Shown here piece after piece: positions 1-5,300 of a stretch of 6,024 bases of DNA. The DNA lies in the NCBI GenBank assembly GCA_904501715.1, contig CAJGCD010000079.1, positions 1 to 6,024 on the forward strand. The letters run 5' to 3'. Both the position numbers and the translations under genes were made by a program. A model generated the notes under the pieces. The model searched no databases and was not told where the DNA came from. It worked only from the letters and a program-made list of their open reading frames with translations. Positions within the stretch are counted from its first letter, which is position 1. Every line of letters begins with the position of its first letter. The stretch is from an uncultured Clostridia bacterium. Its GTDB lineage: Bacteria; Bacillota; Clostridia; Oscillospirales; CAG-272.

Positions 1-2
1 AC

Positions 3-647
3 GAGAAAAAGTCCGATGCCGAGCGAAACGAGCAGATAATACGCATCACCGTCGAGGAGCAGGCAAAGGAGCTCGAAGCATTCAAACGGAGCGAGCGTGA
101 AATTAAAATGCTCCGACACGATCTGCGTCTGTTTTTGGCTACACTTTCCGTGTGTGTTGATACAGACGATAAGGCGACTGCAAGGGATTTGATAAATTCC
201 TACACGGAACAGGTCGACAGATCAAAGCCTACGCGTTTTTGCGCGAATGATACCGTAAATTACGTTCTCTCGGATTTTGACGCAAAATGTGAAGCGCATG
301 AAGTCAAGTTTGTCCATTCAGTCGGCGTTGAAAACATATCCGTAAATGAGATCATGTTTTCTTCCATACTCTCAAATGCACTTGACAATGCCCTCAACGC
401 AGTAATAGAGCTTCCGCTTGAGCAGCGCACCGTTTCGCTTATGCTTAAAGCAGCAGACGGCAAGCTTCTTCTTTCTGTGAAAAATCCCATAAGCAAAAAG
501 CCCGTCTTTTCAAACGGACGCCCAGTATCAAATCAGCGAGGACACGGCTACGGCACTCAAAGCATCCGTTATATGACAGAAAAGCTCGGCGGTAACTGTC
601 AATTCACCGCAGACGATGAGCTTTTTATCACAAGAGTTATAATATGA
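3..647 (+). CDS. GHKL-family sensor histidine kinase (AgrC-like), C-terminal part, cut by the window start
   Basis: The frame is open from base 3, so an ATG at 108 is internal and the true start lies upstream. 214 residues are visible. A charged helical linker leads into a phosphoacceptor-type motif, HDLRLFL, with the histidine near visible residue 39. A GHKL ATPase domain follows: N box NALDNALNA (about 125-133) and G box GHGYGT (about 180-185), then a short strand at the end. The HDxR acceptor and compact ATPase domain match the HPK10/AgrC/CitA-like kinases, which usually have N-terminal membrane segments (outside this window), sense a peptide or small ligand, and phosphorylate a LytTR-type response regulator. 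The expected partner is not in the window and may lie upstream. The glycine-rich D box is poor (VKNPIS), as is common in this family. No terminator was found after the stop; the next gene has its own spacer and ribosome binding site. Confidence 0.85.
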   Translation, partial: EKKSDAERNEQIIRITVEEQAKELEAFKRSEREIKMLRHDLRLFLATLSVCVDTDDKATARDLINSYTEQVDRSKPTRFCANDTVNYVLSDFDAKCEAHEVKFVHSVGVENISVNEIMFSSILSNALDNALNAVIELPLEQRTVSLMLKAADGKLLLSVKNPISKKPVFSNGRPVSNQRGHGYGTQSIRYMTEKLGGNCQFTADDELFITRVII

Positions 648-746
648 CAAGACGGCATCTCTCTCGGAAAGCTGTATATCCCATTACATTTGGTAGCGCA
701 AAATAATACATTTCGCGCAGAGTATCAGAAAAAAATACGAAATATG

Positions 747-755
747 TGGTAGTAT
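747..755 (+). promoter_or_regulatory. Possible extended -10 promoter for the SLH gene
   Basis: TGGTAGTAT at 747-755 fits an extended -10 element, with an A-rich stretch (729-735) just upstream. No good -35 hexamer sits at 16-18 bp. It lies about 80 bp before the SLH start codon. This is a weak call made only from sequence likeness. Confidence 0.28.
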
Positions 756-835
756 TTAACTGTCAAGTGGCACTCAGAGGATATTTCCCGTAAACCGACT
801 ACTGCGCAAAACTGTAATTTCAGGAGGACAACAAA

Positions 836-2242
836 ATGAAACAAAGAATTTTGAACTTTATTTTATGCCTTTGCTTGGCTGCATTACTGTTTACCGTAAT
901 GACCTCAGCTGCAGCTGATGATATCACGGTTACGTCTGCAACGTATTACGACAATAACGACGTTAAAAGTGTAACGGTTTCTTTTGGCTGGGATACCGCA
1001 TCTGCAACCAGCCGTCTGGCAGTAATGACCAACCGTCTGCGTTCGGCAGGCGAAACAGGTACGAGCAAAAGCTACGGCGATTTCACCGACCTTGGTTACT
1101 ATGGAACAAAATTCAGCTCATGGGACAAGGTCCTTGCGCAGAATACTCTGTTCGGCATAATCTCCTACTCTGGCGAGCAGAATATGAAGTACGGCAAGAC
1201 CAACACACTCACGCTGGATCTTGAAAAAGGCGATATTCCGCTGAATTATGACGGAACTTACTATGTATATTTGTGGACATACTACGGCGGCAAATACTAT
1301 CCTGACAATCTCTTTATGGTGCTTCAGGTCAAGAACGGTGTTCTGCGTTATGCGCCGGCAACCGGACGAAACAGCTACGGCGATTTTTCGATTCTGAAGA
1401 ATGCCGCATCCGAATCTACCACACCGAGCGTGCCGAAGGTCGACTTTTCTGACGTAAAAGACGGTGACTATTTTATAGCTCCCGTAAATTGGGCTGTAGA
1501 TAAAGGTATCACCGTTGGTACAAGTAATACCACTTTCTCGCCAAGCAGCACCTGTACGCGTGCACAGATCCTCACATTTATGTGGCGTGCGGCAGGCTCA
1601 CCCGAGCCAAGCTCCAAGATCGTAAACTTCTACGTTGACATAAAGGAAAGCGACTATTTCTACAAAGCCGCTTTGTGGGCAAGAGAAAAGGGTGTTCACG
1701 TTCCAAGTGACGAATATTTCAGACCTAACACGCCTTGCACGCGCGCATCTACGGTTGAATACTTCTGGCGCTTGGCGGGTGCTAAAATAGGCGACGTAGT
1801 TCCGTTCTCGGATATTGACCACGGTTCAACTCTGGAAAATGCGGTTTCGTGGGCGGTGACAAACGGTATCACCGCAGGCACCGGTGGTACAGCCTTCACG
1901 CCCGATACGGTTTGCACCCGTGCGCAGATCGTAACGTTTCTTTACCGTTACTACGTTGTGCCGATAGACAACAGCGCACTTATCGAAGCTCTGAAAAAGA
2001 CCGTCACCCAAACAGAGCTTAAGCTCGATCCCCTGCCGCCTGAAGATTACAGAAAGCAGCCGGACTGGTACGGTACATTAACTCCGCCGGCGGAAATGAC
2101 GGACGAGCGCCTTATGGCAGAGCTCAAGCAGATCCGCGATGTAATGGATTATTTCCGCGCACGTGACATATATATGGGCGATGCCATATATTCCCGTGAG
2201 CTTGATCTGTGGTCGCAGGCAAGCAGACGCGGGCTTGAATGA
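836..2242 (+). CDS. Secreted SLH-domain (S-layer homology) cell-surface protein
   Basis: 468 residues. The start is fixed by AGGAGG at 822-827, 8 bases before the ATG. A signal peptide is clear: KQR, a hydrophobic core (about 5-22), then a likely cut after SAAA near residue 27. Residues about 29-175 form an unassigned, probably beta-rich domain with many aromatic residues. It contains SYGDF twice (79-83 and 180-184), perhaps marking its edges. Three SLH repeats follow at about 202-255, 263-315 and 322-373; the first and third have the usual FSDV/FSDI, NWAVDKGIT or SWAVTNGIT, and CTRAQI motifs. The second is degenerate, with GVHVPSDEYF where GITxGT is expected. A 95-residue, mostly helical, charged tail (374-468) is unlike SLH and is not recognised. 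SLH triplets bind pyruvylated secondary wall polymers, so the protein is probably held on the cell wall. Its specific role is unknown; no enzyme motif was seen. Confidence 0.88.
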   Translation: MKQRILNFILCLCLAALLFTVMTSAAADDITVTSATYYDNNDVKSVTVSFGWDTASATSRLAVMTNRLRSAGETGTSKSYGDFTDLGYYGTKFSSWDKVLAQNTLFGIISYSGEQNMKYGKTNTLTLDLEKGDIPLNYDGTYYVYLWTYYGGKYYPDNLFMVLQVKNGVLRYAPATGRNSYGDFSILKNAASESTTPSVPKVDFSDVKDGDYFIAPVNWAVDKGITVGTSNTTFSPSSTCTRAQILTFMWRAAGSPEPSSKIVNFYVDIKESDYFYKAALWAREKGVHVPSDEYFRPNTPCTRASTVEYFWRLAGAKIGDVVPFSDIDHGSTLENAVSWAVTNGITAGTGGTAFTPDTVCTRAQIVTFLYRYYVVPIDNSALIEALKKTVTQTELKLDPLPPEDYRKQPDWYGTLTPPAEMTDERLMAELKQIRDVMDYFRARDIYMGDAIYSRELDLWSQASRRGLE

Positions 2243-2277
2243 TTGAGCGGTAAAGATTCAATAACATAGTAAAACAT

Positions 2278-2322
2278 AAAGCGATGCTCTCGGCAAAACG
2301 GGAGCATCGCTTTTCTTTGTTT
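2278..2322 (+). terminator. Strong rho-independent terminator after the SLH gene
   Basis: A 15-bp stem (2278-2292 with 2299-2313, including the A-T pairs at its foot and one G-T pair) closes a GCAAAA loop. The core is GCGATGCTC against GAGCATCGC, followed by TTTTCTTTGTTTT. It starts 35 bases after the SLH stop codon and separates this gene from the toxin-antitoxin operon. Confidence 0.93.
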
Positions 2323-2394
2323 TATGTGGTGCAAATATTGCATCGTTCATACCAAGCTTATTATGTGCTTCACAATCTTTTTACACTTTTTAGG

Positions 2395-2423
2395 TTGACA
2401 ATATCCTAAAATTTGTGTATAAT
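2395..2423 (+). promoter_or_regulatory. Consensus sigma-A promoter of the phd-doc operon
   Basis: TTGACA (2395-2400) and TATAAT (2418-2423) are both perfect hexamers with exactly 17 bp between them. The expected transcription start is near 2430, giving a leader of only about 20 bases before the antitoxin ATG. A promoter this strong is expected to be held down by the antitoxin-toxin complex. Confidence 0.92.
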
Positions 2424-2437
2424 ATTCTTGTATTATA
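2418..2437. promoter_or_regulatory. Inverted repeat over the -10 box, likely Phd operator
   Basis: TATAATA (2418-2424) and TATTATA (2431-2437) are perfect inverted 7-mers around a 6-bp spacer. They cover the -10 hexamer and reach the first base of the AGGAGG. Phd-type antitoxins bind short palindromes at this place and repress their own operon. The low sequence complexity means part of the symmetry could be chance. Confidence 0.5.
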
Positions 2438-2449
2438 GGAGGTGTGCAT

Positions 2450-2692
2450 ATGAACATCAATACCGAACAGATAGTTCCGATCTCGGAAGCAAACCAGAAT
2501 TTCTCCAGAGTTGCCCGTATGGTAGACCGAGCAGGAGAAGTTTATATTTTCAAGAATAACAAGCCCAAATACCGCCTTATAGACATCGAAAACGATACCA
2601 CAATTGAAATGACTGACGACGAAAAGATCGATTTCGTTGCTGCCAGAATTTTGCGCAAGTATCGCCGTGCGTTTGAGGAGCTTGCAAAATGA
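2450..2692 (+). CDS. phd: Phd/YefM-family antitoxin
   Basis: 80 residues. I chose the ATG at 2450 because AGGAGG (2437-2442) sits 7 bases upstream; a GTG at 2444 in the same frame is only 1 base from that site and cannot be served by it. Residues about 9-45 carry the family's N-terminal DNA-binding fold: SEANQNFSRVARMVD, then a strand pair ending in KPKYRLIDIE, matching the usual 'SEAR..FS.l...v...g.v.i.kn.kp.yvl' pattern. Residues about 50-80 form a charged helix (DDEKIDFVAARILRKYRRAF), expected to wrap around and block the Doc toxin and to be the protease-sensitive part. The stop overlaps the toxin start (ATGA, 2689-2692), so the two are translationally coupled. By family knowledge it also represses the operon, with Doc acting as co-repressor at low ratio. 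Confidence 0.9.
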   Translation: MNINTEQIVPISEANQNFSRVARMVDRAGEVYIFKNNKPKYRLIDIENDTTIEMTDDEKIDFVAARILRKYRRAFEELAK

Positions 2693-3063
2693 TAAAATTC
2701 AGCAGAGAGAAGGTTCTGCTTCTCCATAAGCTCATAACCGAAGAAACCGGTGGGGATCCCAATCTCCGAGATATTGCACTGCTTGAAAGCGCACTTGAAT
2801 CGGCGTTTCAGACTTTTGACGGCAAAGAACTGTATCCGTCAAAAGAAGAAAAGGGAGCACGCCTTGGATATTCTTTGATCTCTAATCACGCCTTTGTTGA
2901 TGGAAATAAGAGAATAGGTATGTACATCATGTTTACTTTCCTTGAAGTCAACGGCATCCGGATTTACCCGAGCGTGGATGAAGTAATTCGTGTAGGCTTT
3001 GCCGTAGCTTCCGGCGATATGAAATACGAAGAACTGCTTGAGTGGATTCTTGATAATAAATAA
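2689..3063 (+). CDS. doc: Doc-family toxin (Fic fold), predicted EF-Tu kinase
   Basis: 124 residues, close to the 126 of phage P1 Doc. The family signature HxFx[DN]xNKR is intact as HAFVDGNKR at residues 67-75: His67 is the catalytic residue, and Asp71, Asn73 and Arg75 line the metal and phosphate site. Lys74 stands where AMP-transferring Fic proteins have glycine; in P1 Doc this change goes with phosphorylation of EF-Tu, which stops translation. The N-terminal helices (KVLLLHKLITEETGG) and the IALLESALESAF segment also match Doc. The start codon overlaps the antitoxin stop, giving tight coupling and a shared promoter. All catalytic residues are present, so the pair is probably functional. 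Activity on EF-Tu is inferred from the family. No terminator was seen after the stop; a 98-bp repeat begins 28 bases later. Confidence 0.93.
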   Translation: MIKFSREKVLLLHKLITEETGGDPNLRDIALLESALESAFQTFDGKELYPSKEEKGARLGYSLISNHAFVDGNKRIGMYIMFTFLEVNGIRIYPSVDEVIRVGFAVASGDMKYEELLEWILDNK

Positions 3064-3091
3064 TTTTTTATGGCTAAAAATGTACGCTGTT

Positions 3092-3189
3092 TTTGACCAC
3101 ACAACTGACCACTTTCACGCATTGACTACATGCACACAACGCACACGAAAGTGCCAAACGAAAAACTTTTCGCACTGTATGTGGTCAAG
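3092..3189. repeat. 98-bp repeat, copy 1 (imperfect palindrome with TGACCAC motifs)
   Basis: This stretch matches 5097-5194 without gaps over 98 bp, with 19 differences by my count (about 81%). It opens with TTTGACCACA (3092-3101) and closes with its near-perfect inverse TGTGGTCAAG (3180-3189). Inside are CTGACCACT (3105-3113) and TTGACTACA (3122-3130), so the core motif occurs three times direct and once inverted. CACTTTC (3109-3115) and GAAAGTG (3157-3163) form an inner inverted pair. The motif layout resembles integrase arm-type sites; a folded RNA or small non-coding mobile repeat are alternatives. It lies between the doc stop and the DUF1508 remnant. Confidence 0.75.
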
Positions 3190-3210
3190 AAACGCTAATT
3201 TAATTTGTAA

Positions 3211-3224
3211 TATAATTGTATAAT
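3211..3224 (+). promoter_or_regulatory. Possible -10 boxes upstream of the DUF1508 remnant
   Basis: TATAAT occurs at 3211-3216 and again at 3219-3224 in a very AT-rich spacer between the first repeat and the DUF1508 pseudogene. No convincing -35 hexamer was found, so this may simply reflect base composition. Confidence 0.25.
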
Positions 3225-3270
3225 TTTAAAATATCGCATACGCGAAAAAAAGAAAATGGGAAAAAATATC

Positions 3271-3439
3271 ATGGGAAAATTTGTTGTTAAAAAAACGCAT
3301 CCGGTGTAAAATTCGACCTTGTCGCGGGTAACGCTTAGGTTATCGTAACTTCTGAAGTTTACAGTGCGAAGCTTCTTGCCTTAAAGGTATTGAAAGCGTT
3401 AAAAAGAATGCTCACGATGCTGAAATCGAAAACGCATAA
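3271..3439 (+). pseudogene. DUF1508 (YegP-type) gene, broken by two frameshifts and a stop
   Basis: Reading from the ATG at 3271 gives MGKFVVKKT, then the frame breaks. One base is missing near 3296-3297; in the next frame follows ASGVKFDLVAGNA (3297-3335), an in-frame TAG at 3336-3338 where the family often has Gln, and VIVTSEVYS. One more base is missing near 3365-3366, after which EASCLKGIESVKKNA continues to a TAA at 3437-3439. Joined together this is a single-repeat DUF1508 protein of about 56 residues, with the typical 'FxxKKTASGxKFDL..ANGQVIxTSEVY..' and 'GIESVKKNAxDAEIE' blocks. E. coli YegP has two such repeats and no firmly known biochemical role. Three independent lesions make sequencing error alone unlikely. 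A weak GGG at 3258-3260 is the only ribosome site candidate. Confidence 0.85.
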
Positions 3440-3452
3440 CTACTTAAATCAG

Positions 3453-3490
3453 AAGTTAGCCAAGCAGAAAAACTGCGGCTTGACTTTTTC
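3453..3490 (+). terminator. Rho-independent terminator of the DUF1508 remnant
   Basis: AAGTT and AGCC (3453-3461) pair with GGCT (3477-3480) and GACTT (3482-3486); GCAG (3464-3467) pairs with CTGC (3473-3476) around an AAAAA loop. Two unpaired A (3462-3463) and one unpaired T (3481) interrupt the stem, and a T run (3485-3489) follows. It begins 13 bases after the pseudogene stop, so the whole old transcription unit is still recognisable. Confidence 0.72.
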
Positions 3491-3509
3491 AAAAAATCGC
3501 TTATTCCAC

Positions 3510-3543
3510 TTGACAAACTCTATAGATTGACAAACTCTATAGA
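3510..3543 (+). repeat. Perfect 17-bp tandem duplication carrying the -35 box
   Basis: TTGACAAACTCTATAGA occurs at 3510-3526 and again, without a gap, at 3527-3543; the next two bases (TT) continue the pattern. Each unit holds a consensus -35 hexamer and the perfect 8-bp palindrome TCTATAGA (3519-3526 and 3536-3543). Only the second TTGACA has a usable -10 box behind it. Confidence 0.95.
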
Positions 3544-3555
3544 TTATGGTAAAAT
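3527..3555 (+). promoter_or_regulatory. Sigma-A promoter of the trehalase-family gene, extended -10
   Basis: TTGACA (3527-3532), a 17-bp spacer, and TAAAAT (3550-3555) preceded by TGG (3547-3549), which adds an extended -10. The palindrome TCTATAGA lies in the spacer, where a bound repressor would block polymerase. Transcription should start near 3562, leaving a leader of about 165 bases before the start codon. Confidence 0.87.
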
Positions 3556-3561
3556 GTATTG

Positions 3562-3713
3562 GTCGGATATTTGAAAGTAGTTGTTTTGTTCAATGCAGAA
3601 GATTAAGCAATGTGAAACAAAAGCGTATCTAAAATCAAAAATGATATTGACTTTAAGGTTTATCTGTGTTTCAACTGCTTTTCCAAAAATTTCTCACAAA
3701 CTATTTTATTTTT
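3562..3713 (+). other. Long AT-rich leader of the trehalase-family gene
   Basis: About 150 bases separate the predicted transcription start from the ribosome binding site. TTGAAAGTAGTTG (about 3571-3583) is roughly complementary to CAACTGCTTTTCCAA (about 3672-3686), and TTTTGTTC (about 3585-3592) to GAAACAAAA (about 3613-3621), so a nested fold is possible. I recognise no known riboswitch, T-box or terminator hairpin here, and AT-rich sequence can pair by chance. Confidence 0.3.
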
Positions 3714-3725
3714 AGGGGTAACATT

Positions 3726-4973
3726 ATGTATTCAAAAATTGGAAACTTTATCAAAGCAAATTGGAGTGGAACTATAAAACCACCTCGTAACGGTGACGAT
3801 GAATTTATCACTATTCCGTTTCCCTATACTGTTCCTTCGATAGATGATTTTTTTACTGAAATGTATTATTGGGATACATATTTTACCAATGTCGGTCTTA
3901 TCCTTTCCGACAATGTTGCACAGGCAAAGAATAATGTTGATAATATGGTGTATTTCATTAATAAATATGGTTTTGTTCCTAATGCAAGCGTTGTGAGTTC
4001 TCTCGACAGAAGTCAGCCGCCTTTCTTTTCACAGATGGCACGAGAAATTTTTGAAATCACCGAAGATAAAGCTTGGCTCGAACGTGATATTTATCCCGCA
4101 GTCATAAAAGAATACGATTATTGGGAAAATAAACGTTCAACGCCGAATGGTCTTAATTGTTATTCAACCTCTACAACCGATGAGGGCAGACTTATCGAGT
4201 GTGCCGCACATTTGTGCAGGAGATTTTCATTAGAAATGCCCGAAGATAAAGAAACACAGCTCGAATGGGGACGAAATGCACTTGCTATTTTTGAGAGCGG
4301 CTGGGATTGCTCCAGTCGATTCGGATGGAACGGACATAGTATTGCCCCTATTTGCTTGGCAAGCCTTCTTTATATGCTCGAAAAAAATGCTGCTTACTTT
4401 GCGGAGATTCTCGGAAAGGCGGATGATTTTAAACTCTGGAACGAGCGTGCCGACAAACGTCAGCAAAAGATAAATAAACTTCTCTGGGATGAACAAGCAG
4501 GCGCTTTCCGTGACCTTAACTATGTAACAGGTGAACAATCAAGCCTTTTATCTGTGGCAACATTTTATCCGCTTTGGGTAAAGCTTGCAACTAAAGAGCA
4601 AGCAGATAAAATTGTCAAAGCATTGTCGATTTTTGAAACCGAGTACGGTCTTGCCTGCTGTGAAAATAGTGATAACCTTTTAAACGGTCAGTGGGATTAT
4701 CCCCATGGTTGGGCGCCCCAGCATTATATTGCGATTAAAGGACTCCTGAATTACGGAAAAAAGGATGATGCGCTCCGTATTGCGAAAAAATATGCAAAGC
4801 TTGTCGCATCCACTTTTGAGGAAACAGGCAATCTTTGGGAGAAGTACAACGTTGTTACCGGCACTGTTGCCACCAAAGTTGAGGGACACGCAACCTCGCC
4901 AACTATGATGGGTTGGAGTGCGGGCGTATTCTTGTACTGCTGTGATTTCCTGCGCAAAAACGGATGTATATAA
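3726..4973 (+). CDS. Compact cytoplasmic trehalase-family glycoside hydrolase (GH37-like)
   Basis: 415 residues from the ATG at 3726, which has AGGGG (3714-3718) 7 bases upstream; an in-frame GTG at 3666 lacks such a site and would add a 20-residue extension. Trehalase signature 2 is exact, QWDYPHGWAP (322-331), and signature 1 is recognisable in FFTEMYYWDTYF (42-53). RSQPPF (95-100) is another family block. ESGWDCSSRF (190-199) matches the block holding the catalytic acid of E. coli TreA (Asp312), making Asp194 the likely acid. Glu386 in KVEGHATSPTMMGW is the best candidate base, but this part differs from the usual GGGEYPLQ block. The enzyme should split trehalose or a related alpha-glucoside into glucose units. 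No signal peptide is present, and it is over 100 residues shorter than TreA or TreF. It stands alone, with its own promoter, without visible sugar transporter genes. Confidence 0.85.
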   Translation: MYSKIGNFIKANWSGTIKPPRNGDDEFITIPFPYTVPSIDDFFTEMYYWDTYFTNVGLILSDNVAQAKNNVDNMVYFINKYGFVPNASVVSSLDRSQPPFFSQMAREIFEITEDKAWLERDIYPAVIKEYDYWENKRSTPNGLNCYSTSTTDEGRLIECAAHLCRRFSLEMPEDKETQLEWGRNALAIFESGWDCSSRFGWNGHSIAPICLASLLYMLEKNAAYFAEILGKADDFKLWNERADKRQQKINKLLWDEQAGAFRDLNYVTGEQSSLLSVATFYPLWVKLATKEQADKIVKALSIFETEYGLACCENSDNLLNGQWDYPHGWAPQHYIAIKGLLNYGKKDDALRIAKKYAKLVASTFEETGNLWEKYNVVTGTVATKVEGHATSPTMMGWSAGVFLYCCDFLRKNGCI

Positions 4974-5027
4974 ATTTTATCAAAAGCCAAACCTTCGATG
5001 AAGATAACTGTATATTTTTCTAAATAG

Positions 5028-5066
5028 ATAATCGTAACCACCGTTTGAACCGGTGGTTATGATTAT
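5028..5066. terminator. Hairpin after the trehalase-family gene, probable terminator
   Basis: A 16-bp stem (5028-5043 with 5051-5066) has one G-T pair and a 7-base loop TTTGAAC; its core is AACCACCG against CGGTGGTT. It begins 54 bases after the stop codon. The trailing T tract on the plus strand is weak (TATTT), so termination may be partial. Confidence 0.65.
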
Positions 5067-5096
5067 TTAAGTATATCAATTTTTGATACTCAAAAG

Positions 5097-5194
5097 TTTG
5101 ACCACATAACTGACCACTTTCACGCTCAGACTACACTCACACAACGTACACGAAAGCGTTAAACAAAAAAACTTCCGTTCTGAATGTAGTCAAA
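5097..5194. repeat. 98-bp repeat, copy 2, beside the tRNA-Pro fragment
   Basis: Same length and orientation as 3092-3189, about 81% identical. It opens with TTTGACCACA (5097-5106) and closes with TGTAGTCAAA (5185-5194), with CTGACCACT (5110-5118) and AGACTACAC in between. The first 60 bases are the better conserved half. The right end of the repeat is 36 bases from the tRNA-Pro-like core at 5231, the range in which integrase arm sites lie from a crossover core. The trehalase-family gene and the DUF1508 remnant lie between the two copies. Confidence 0.75.
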
Positions 5195-5202
5195 AGTGCT
5201 AA

Positions 5203-5226
5203 AAAAGCCCGTCACTGCAGGCTTTT
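5203..5226 (+). terminator. Short hairpin with T run, terminator-like
   Basis: AAAAGCC (5203-5209) pairs with GGCTTTT (5220-5226) around a 10-base loop. The T run is part of the stem, so it could act in either direction. It sits between the second 98-bp repeat and the tRNA-Pro fragment, where terminators often lie at the end of an integrated element. Confidence 0.45.
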
Positions 5227-5230
5227 ACGG

Positions 5231-5276
5231 CTTTGGGAGCAGGATGTCGCAGGTTCGAATTCAGTTGTTTCCACCA
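5231..5276 (+). pseudogene. 3' half of a tRNA-Pro(TGG) gene; likely attachment-site remnant
   Basis: The sequence reads like a tRNA-Pro from the anticodon loop onward: loop TTTGGGA (5232-5238, anticodon TGG at 5234-5236), 3' anticodon stem GCAGG (5239-5243), variable bases ATGTC, T stem GCAGG (5249-5253), T loop TTCGAAT (5254-5260), and an ACCA at 5273-5276. The bases before the anticodon (TTACGGC) do not form the 5' stem, and no D arm or acceptor 5' strand is present. The 3' T-stem strand is TCAGT instead of CCTGT, so the end is worn. Integrases often recombine in tRNA anticodon or T loops and leave such a partial copy at one junction. The 3' direction of the fragment places the element on its left. 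No intact tRNA-Pro lies in this window. Confidence 0.65.
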
Positions 5277-5300
5277 CCTGAAAAAACCACAGAGTAGTCT

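Noticed and set aside
696..718. GCGC...GCGC palindrome as a terminator of the kinase gene
   Set aside because: The stem contains a mismatch and no T run follows; the next bases are AGAGTATCAG and a run of A.
2444..2449. GTG start six bases upstream of the antitoxin ATG
   Set aside because: The AGGAGG ends at 2442, leaving 1 base of spacing; the ATG at 2450 has the proper 7.
3092..3189. CRISPR array suggested by repeated TGACCAC motifs
   Set aside because: The motifs are too short, unevenly spaced and partly inverted; there are no uniform repeats or spacers and no cas genes.
3038..3223. Plus-strand open frame of 61 codons after doc
   Set aside because: It starts inside doc, has no ribosome site of its own and simply translates the first 98-bp repeat; the second copy breaks this frame with a stop.
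3562..3713. Riboswitch in the long leader of the trehalase-family gene
   Set aside because: No known riboswitch core and no terminator hairpin were seen; the possible pairings are AT-rich and weak.
3666..3725. 20-residue N-terminal extension of the trehalase-family protein from a GTG
   Set aside because: No ribosome binding site precedes the GTG, while AGGGG sits 7 bases before the ATG at 3726.
4230..5041. Minus-strand open frames of 69-102 codons opposite the trehalase-family gene
   Set aside because: They are antisense shadows of a well-supported gene, without ribosome sites or recognisable motifs.
5231..5276. Functional tRNA gene
   Set aside because: The acceptor 5' strand, D arm and 5' anticodon stem are missing and the T stem has mismatches, so no cloverleaf can form.
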